Assembly: GCF_004358025.1 (NCBI RefSeq)
Contig: NZ_SMTL01000001.1
Span: forward strand, 558,001 to 622,000
Reading direction: 5' to 3'
Source: Rhizobium deserti
Lineage (GTDB): Bacteria; Pseudomonadota; Alphaproteobacteria; Rhizobiales; Rhizobiaceae
DNA: 64,000 bases
Shown here: in pieces, positions 60,727 through 64,000 of the stretch
Layout: each line of letters begins with the position of its first letter
Position numbering within the stretch: the first letter of the stretch is position 1
Notes under the pieces: generated by a model
Seen by the model: only the letters and a program-made list of their open reading frames with translations
Databases searched by the model: none
What the model was told of the DNA's origin: nothing
Translations under genes and position numbers: made by a program

Positions 60727-62346
60727 ATGAGCGAGATTACGACACCTCCTCTGCCAAGCTCCGAGGGGCAAGGTTCCGAAGCGCCAGATACCGAAACGCT
60801 GGCTGCCGCACCCGAGCGCCGCAAACGCGCCGGCGGACGCGGGGCCGAGCGCCACCGAAGCGGCACGGAGACCAGCCGTTACCGGAAACTGGTCAACACG
60901 ATCGCCCGCACGGAGATGCTTTCGGCCGAAGCGCTGGAAGACATCCACGAGGCCTCCCTGACCGTGCTCGAGGAAATCGGCATGGATATCATCCTCCCCG
61001 AAGCGCGCGACCGCATGCGGGCGGCCGGGGCCGAGGTGAGGCCAGGCAGTGAAAGGGTCCGGTTCGACCGGGGTCTCATTCTCGAAATGATCGCCTCCGC
61101 CCCCTCCGCCTTCACCATGCATGCTCGCAACCCTGCCCGCAATGTCGACATCGGCGGTAGTAATCTGGTCTTTGCACAGGTCGCCTCCGCGCCTTTTGTC
61201 GCCGATCGCGAAGGCGGCCGGCGGGCCGGCAACCAGGCGGACTTCCGCAAGCTGATCAAGCTCGCCCAGCATTACGAAATCATCCACACGACCGGCGGCT
61301 ATCCTGTCGAGCCGATCGACATCCATCCTTCGGTCCGCCACCTCGACTGCCTGTCCGATCTGGTGACGCTGACTGACAAGGTCTTTCACTGCTACTCACT
61401 GGGGAAACAGCGAAATCTCGACGCCCTGGAGATCGCCCGCATCGGCCGCGGCGTTTCCATGGAGCAGATGGAAAGCGAGCCATCGCTGTTTACCGTGATC
61501 AATTCCTCCTCGCCGCTGCGCCTCGACGGGCCGATGCTGCAGGGGATCATCGAAATGTCGTCGCGGGGCCAGGTTGTCATCATGACGCCTTTCACGCTCG
61601 CCGGCGCCATGGCCCCGGTGACGATCGCGGGAGCGCTGGTGCAGCAGAACGCCGAGGCGCTCGCTGGCATCGCCTTCACGCAGATGGTGCGGAAGGGCGC
61701 CCCGGTCATGTATGGCGGCTTCACCTCCAATGTGGACATGAAGACCGGCGCGCCGGCCTTTGGGACACCGGAATACATGAAGGCGGTGATCGCCGGGGGC
61801 CAGCTGGCCCGCCGCTACCGCATTCCTTACAGGACCTCCAACACCAATGCCGCCAATACGCTGGACGCGCAGGCGGCTTACGAGTCCGCCATGTCGCTCT
61901 GGGCGCTGACCCAAGGCGGCGGCAATTTCGTGCTGCATTCGGCCGGCTGGACGGAGGGCGGACTGACGGCCTCGTTTGAAAAATTCATCCTCGACGTCGA
62001 CATGCTGCAAATGGTGGCGGAATTCCTGACGCCGCTCGACGTCAGCCCGGACGCGCTGGCCCTGGATGCCGTGCGCGACGTTGGCCCCGGAGGCCATTAT
62101 TTCGGGACTGCCCATACGCTGGCCCGCTACGAGACCGCCTTCTATTCGCCGATCCTGTCCGACTGGCGCAATTTCGAGACGTGGACAGATGCCGGCCGGC
62201 CGACCACCTACGACCACGCCAACCGCATCTTCAAGGAGGCGCTCGCCGCCTATCAGCAACCGGCACTCGATCCGGCCATCGAGGAAGAGCTCAAGGAGTT
62301 CGTCACCCGCCGGAAGTCGGAGGGAGGCGTTGCAACGGATTTCTAA
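60727..62346 (+). CDS. MttB-superfamily trimethylamine/betaine methyltransferase
   Basis: A 539-residue member of the MttB superfamily, without the pyrrolysine codon, so it belongs to the glycine-betaine or other quaternary-amine methyltransferase branch that passes a methyl group to a corrinoid protein. The N-terminal extension of about 45 residues is charged and disordered. Core blocks are LSAEALEDIHEASLTVLEEIGMDI, HCYSLGKQRNLDALEIARI, SSSPLRLDGPMLQGI, GKGAPVMYGGFTSNVDMKTGAP-type (KGAPVMYGGFTSNVDMK), and GGGNFVLHSAGW. No corrinoid protein or reactivase is next to it, as is common in rhizobia, which carry several orphan MttB-like genes. Its ribosome site is weak. Confidence 0.87.
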   Translation: MSEITTPPLPSSEGQGSEAPDTETLAAAPERRKRAGGRGAERHRSGTETSRYRKLVNTIARTEMLSAEALEDIHEASLTVLEEIGMDIILPEARDRMRAAGAEVRPGSERVRFDRGLILEMIASAPSAFTMHARNPARNVDIGGSNLVFAQVASAPFVADREGGRRAGNQADFRKLIKLAQHYEIIHTTGGYPVEPIDIHPSVRHLDCLSDLVTLTDKVFHCYSLGKQRNLDALEIARIGRGVSMEQMESEPSLFTVINSSSPLRLDGPMLQGIIEMSSRGQVVIMTPFTLAGAMAPVTIAGALVQQNAEALAGIAFTQMVRKGAPVMYGGFTSNVDMKTGAPAFGTPEYMKAVIAGGQLARRYRIPYRTSNTNAANTLDAQAAYESAMSLWALTQGGGNFVLHSAGWTEGGLTASFEKFILDVDMLQMVAEFLTPLDVSPDALALDAVRDVGPGGHYFGTAHTLARYETAFYSPILSDWRNFETWTDAGRPTTYDHANRIFKEALAAYQQPALDPAIEEELKEFVTRRKSEGGVATDF

Positions 62347-62542
62347 GGGAACAGAAAAGCCGCAGTTACGCCAGCTTTTTGCCGCAATGCTGTTTGTGGA
62401 TTGCGCGTCGGGCGTGAAGATCAACTGAGGGTAGATCCAAGCTGAACAGCTGTTCAGATCAAATCTGTATGTTTTCCATCAATTCGTCGCCTTTGCGCAT
62501 GATTATCCGCCTACCCTGAAGCAAAGGGAAAGGAACCACAGC

Positions 62543-62884
62543 ATGCAAGTTTTCAAGAAACCTATCTCCGCCGGCCTTGCAGCATTGTCCATCGCTGGCG
62601 CCTTGGCGGCGACGGCACCGGCTGCTCAGGCCCGTGATCACCACCACCACAACAATATCCTGCCGGGCGTGGCAGCCGGCCTGGCCGGCGGCATTATCGG
62701 CGGCGCCATCATCGCCGGGTCGCAGCAGCCCGTTTATGTGGAGCCGGAATACGACTACGCGCCGCCACCGCCGCCGCCGGTCTATCACCGGACCTATTAC
62801 CGGGCGCAGTATGTGCCACGGTGCCATTATGAATGGGTCGAAAACGAATGGGGTGAAGCTTATCGCGCCCGCGTCTGCCGCTAA
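62543..62884 (+). CDS. Small exported glycine-rich/zipper protein
   Basis: A 113-residue protein with a signal peptide (about residues 1-30, cleavage after AQA), a His-rich start of the mature part (RDHHHHNN), a glycine-zipper helix GVAAGLAGGIIGGAIIAG, a run of eight prolines and alternating Tyr/Pro, and a terminal VPRCHYEWVENEWGEAYRARVCR with two cysteines. This layout is common in small periplasmic or outer-membrane-associated proteins of rhizobia. Function unknown. ATG follows AAAGGAAC. A strong terminator follows. Confidence 0.8.
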   Translation: MQVFKKPISAGLAALSIAGALAATAPAAQARDHHHHNNILPGVAAGLAGGIIGGAIIAGSQQPVYVEPEYDYAPPPPPPVYHRTYYRAQYVPRCHYEWVENEWGEAYRARVCR

Positions 62885-62916
62885 TCCCTGGCAGGATCCG
62901 CCCCTGGCTTTCAGAC

Positions 62917-62952
62917 AAACCTGCTTCGCCACCCGGCGGGGCAGGTTTTTTT
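62917..62952 (+). terminator. Rho-independent terminator
   Basis: Stem AAACCTGC/GCAGGTTT (62917-62924 with 62941-62948), a small inner CGCC/GGCG stem in the loop, and a run of seven T (62946-62952). Confidence 0.85.
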
Positions 62953-63265
62953 CATTTCGACGGCCCGGCCGCCAGCCTTGATCGGTCAACAAAACATCTG
63001 CTTGACTTTTGGCTGCGAAAGCACCAAATGCAGTCCAGCTTTCACCTTCCGGCCGCCGCGTGAGTTGGCCTCGCCTCAGATAATGACCGCGAAGAAGGAT
63101 TAAGGCGCACAGATAGATCGCCCTGGCATTCAGGGTTTAAGCGCTGGAAAGTTTTTCCAACTTGCAAGTTCCCACTTCACGCGGGGTTCTTGACGCCACA
63201 GGTAGACCGGACGGCATGGTGCCAGTTCGGCGTGACGCTTTTGGCGCCCCTAAAAGGTATTCGAC
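62953..63265 (+). promoter_or_regulatory. Leader region of the DEAD-box helicase with three hairpins
   Basis: This 313-base gap upstream of the helicase has no gene. Three consecutive hairpin or palindrome elements occur at 63121-63135 (CCCTG-N5-CAGGG), 63145-63159 (TGGAAA-N3-TTTCCA) and 63159-63170 (AACTTGCAAGTT). Bacterial DEAD-box helicase genes often have long cold-responsive leaders, so an mRNA-structure role is possible. The promoter itself is not clear. Confidence 0.45.
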
Positions 63266-64000
63266 TTGACGAATTTCCAGGAGCTTGGCCTGTCCAAGCA
63301 GATCGTAGCCACTCTTTTTGCACTTGGCTACGAAACGCCTACCCCGATCCAGGAGCAGGCCATCCCGCAGCTTCTCGAAGGCCGCGACATGATCGGCCTC
63401 GCCCAGACCGGCACTGGCAAGACGGCGGCTTTCGGCCTGCCGCTCATTGAAATGCTGGCCAAGGACCCGAAGCGTCCTGACAACCGCACGACCCGCACGC
63501 TGATCCTCGCGCCGACCCGCGAACTGGTCAACCAGATCGCTACGAGCCTGAAAAGCTATGTGCGCGGCACGCCCATGAAGATCAATGCCGTCGTCGGCGG
63601 CGCATCGATCAACAAGCAGCAGCTGCAGCTCGAAAAGGGCACCGACATCCTCGTTGCAACGCCGGGCCGCCTGCTAGACCTGATTGCCCGCCGGGCGATC
63701 GGCCTGACCGCGGTGCGCTACCTGGTGCTCGACGAAGCCGACCAGATGCTGGACCTCGGCTTCATCCACGACCTGCGCAAGATTTCCAAGATGGTTCCGA
63801 AGAACCGTCAGACGCTGCTCTTTTCTGCCACCATGCCGAAAGCGATTGCCGATCTCGCCTCCGACTTCCTAAAGGATCCGATCCAGGTTTCCGTCACGCC
63901 TCCGGGCAAGGCTGCCGACAAGGTGGAGCAATATGTCCACTTCGTCGCCGGCAAGAACGACAAGACCGAACTTCTCAAGAAGTCGCTCGAAGAAAATCCG
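63266..64000 (+). CDS. DEAD-box RNA helicase (3' truncated)
   Basis: ATP-dependent RNA helicase of the RhlE-like group; 245 codons are visible and the frame is open to the window edge. Motifs in order: Q motif (FQELGLSKQIVATLFALGYETPTPIQEQAIP), Walker A AQTGTGKT, PTRELVNQI, TPGRLLD, the DEAD box LDEADQML and SAT. It probably unwinds structured RNA in cold adaptation, ribosome assembly or mRNA decay. Translation starts at TTG 63266 with AAAAGG about 8 nt upstream; no better ATG exists before the Q motif. Confidence 0.94.
   Translation, partial: MTNFQELGLSKQIVATLFALGYETPTPIQEQAIPQLLEGRDMIGLAQTGTGKTAAFGLPLIEMLAKDPKRPDNRTTRTLILAPTRELVNQIATSLKSYVRGTPMKINAVVGGASINKQQLQLEKGTDILVATPGRLLDLIARRAIGLTAVRYLVLDEADQMLDLGFIHDLRKISKMVPKNRQTLLFSATMPKAIADLASDFLKDPIQVSVTPPGKAADKVEQYVHFVAGKNDKTELLKKSLEENP

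Noticed and set aside
60727..62346. MttB-like gene as a pyrrolysine enzyme
   Set aside because: The frame has no in-frame TAG; it belongs to the non-pyrrolysine branch of the superfamily.
1..64000. CRISPR arrays, insertion sequences, prophage, rRNA and tRNA genes
   Set aside because: Reading through the window I saw no regularly spaced repeats, transposase-like genes, terminal inverted repeats or cloverleaf-like stretches. A tRNAscan or ISfinder search would be decisive.

Overview
This 64 kb window is high-G+C DNA typical of an alphaproteobacterium of the family Rhizobiaceae (Rhizobium/Agrobacterium/Sinorhizobium group). Supporting marks are a bdhA-xdhA-xdhB arrangement like that known from Sinorhizobium, a BacA/SbmA peptide transporter, an HWE-type histidine kinase, a PuuD-type urate oxidase, an AglA-type alpha-glucosidase, and promoters resembling those of the alphaproteobacterial general stress sigma factor (GGAAC-N16-NGTT). 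It looks like ordinary replicon DNA: I saw no insertion sequence, prophage, CRISPR array, rRNA or tRNA. The first and last genes are cut by the window edges.

Layout. 0-14 kb: omega-amino-acid:pyruvate aminotransferase (partial), a solitary branched-chain-amino-acid-type binding protein, a haloperoxidase-like hydrolase, a CPA1 antiporter, aglA, a KDG-kinase-like sugar kinase, a surface-glycan O-acyltransferase, a GT4 glycosyltransferase, then der with a YfgM-like gene and a 28-residue membrane micro-ORF. 14-29 kb: polysaccharide deacetylase, VanZ-like protein, bacA, an MFS carrier, map, an LLM flavin oxidoreductase, an HWE kinase/response regulator pair, an ECF42-type sigma factor with its DGPF and SRPBCC partners, a glutathione transferase gene broken by an amber codon, a D,D-carboxypeptidase with SPOR domain, and glpK. 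29-40 kb: a diguanylate cyclase, two manganese catalases, bdhA-xdhA-xdhB, a FrmR/CsoR-type repressor, a GNAT protein, a GAF histidine kinase and xdhC. 40-54 kb: two LysR regulators each divergent from a small DUF1127-like gene, then purine breakdown genes (puuD, guaD; and on the other strand puuE, uraD, allA, uraH) with a HepT/MntA toxin-antitoxin pair embedded in the latter operon. 54-64 kb: DUF1045 protein, a divergent FAD oxidase and MnmD pair, a giant PAS hybrid kinase divergent from an MttB-family methyltransferase, a small secreted protein and a DEAD-box helicase (partial).

How the genes work together. Guanine -> xanthine (guaD), xanthine -> urate (xdhAB with chaperone xdhC), urate -> hydroxyisourate (puuD), then uraH, uraD, puuE and allA take the product towards allantoin, allantoate and ureidoglycolate, so nearly the whole purine-nitrogen salvage route is here in two opposed clusters. 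Oxidative-stress genes are grouped near 30-37 kb.

The strongest regulatory readings come from the sequence itself. An identical TGTCGG-N17-CGTC element stands before both the ECF42 operon and the nearby SRPBCC gene. A perfect GATACCCCC-T-GGGGGTATC palindrome sits just downstream of a general-stress-type promoter in front of a manganese catalase-repressor operon. No search was run: family names rest on recognised motifs and remembered homologues, and promoter calls are candidates.
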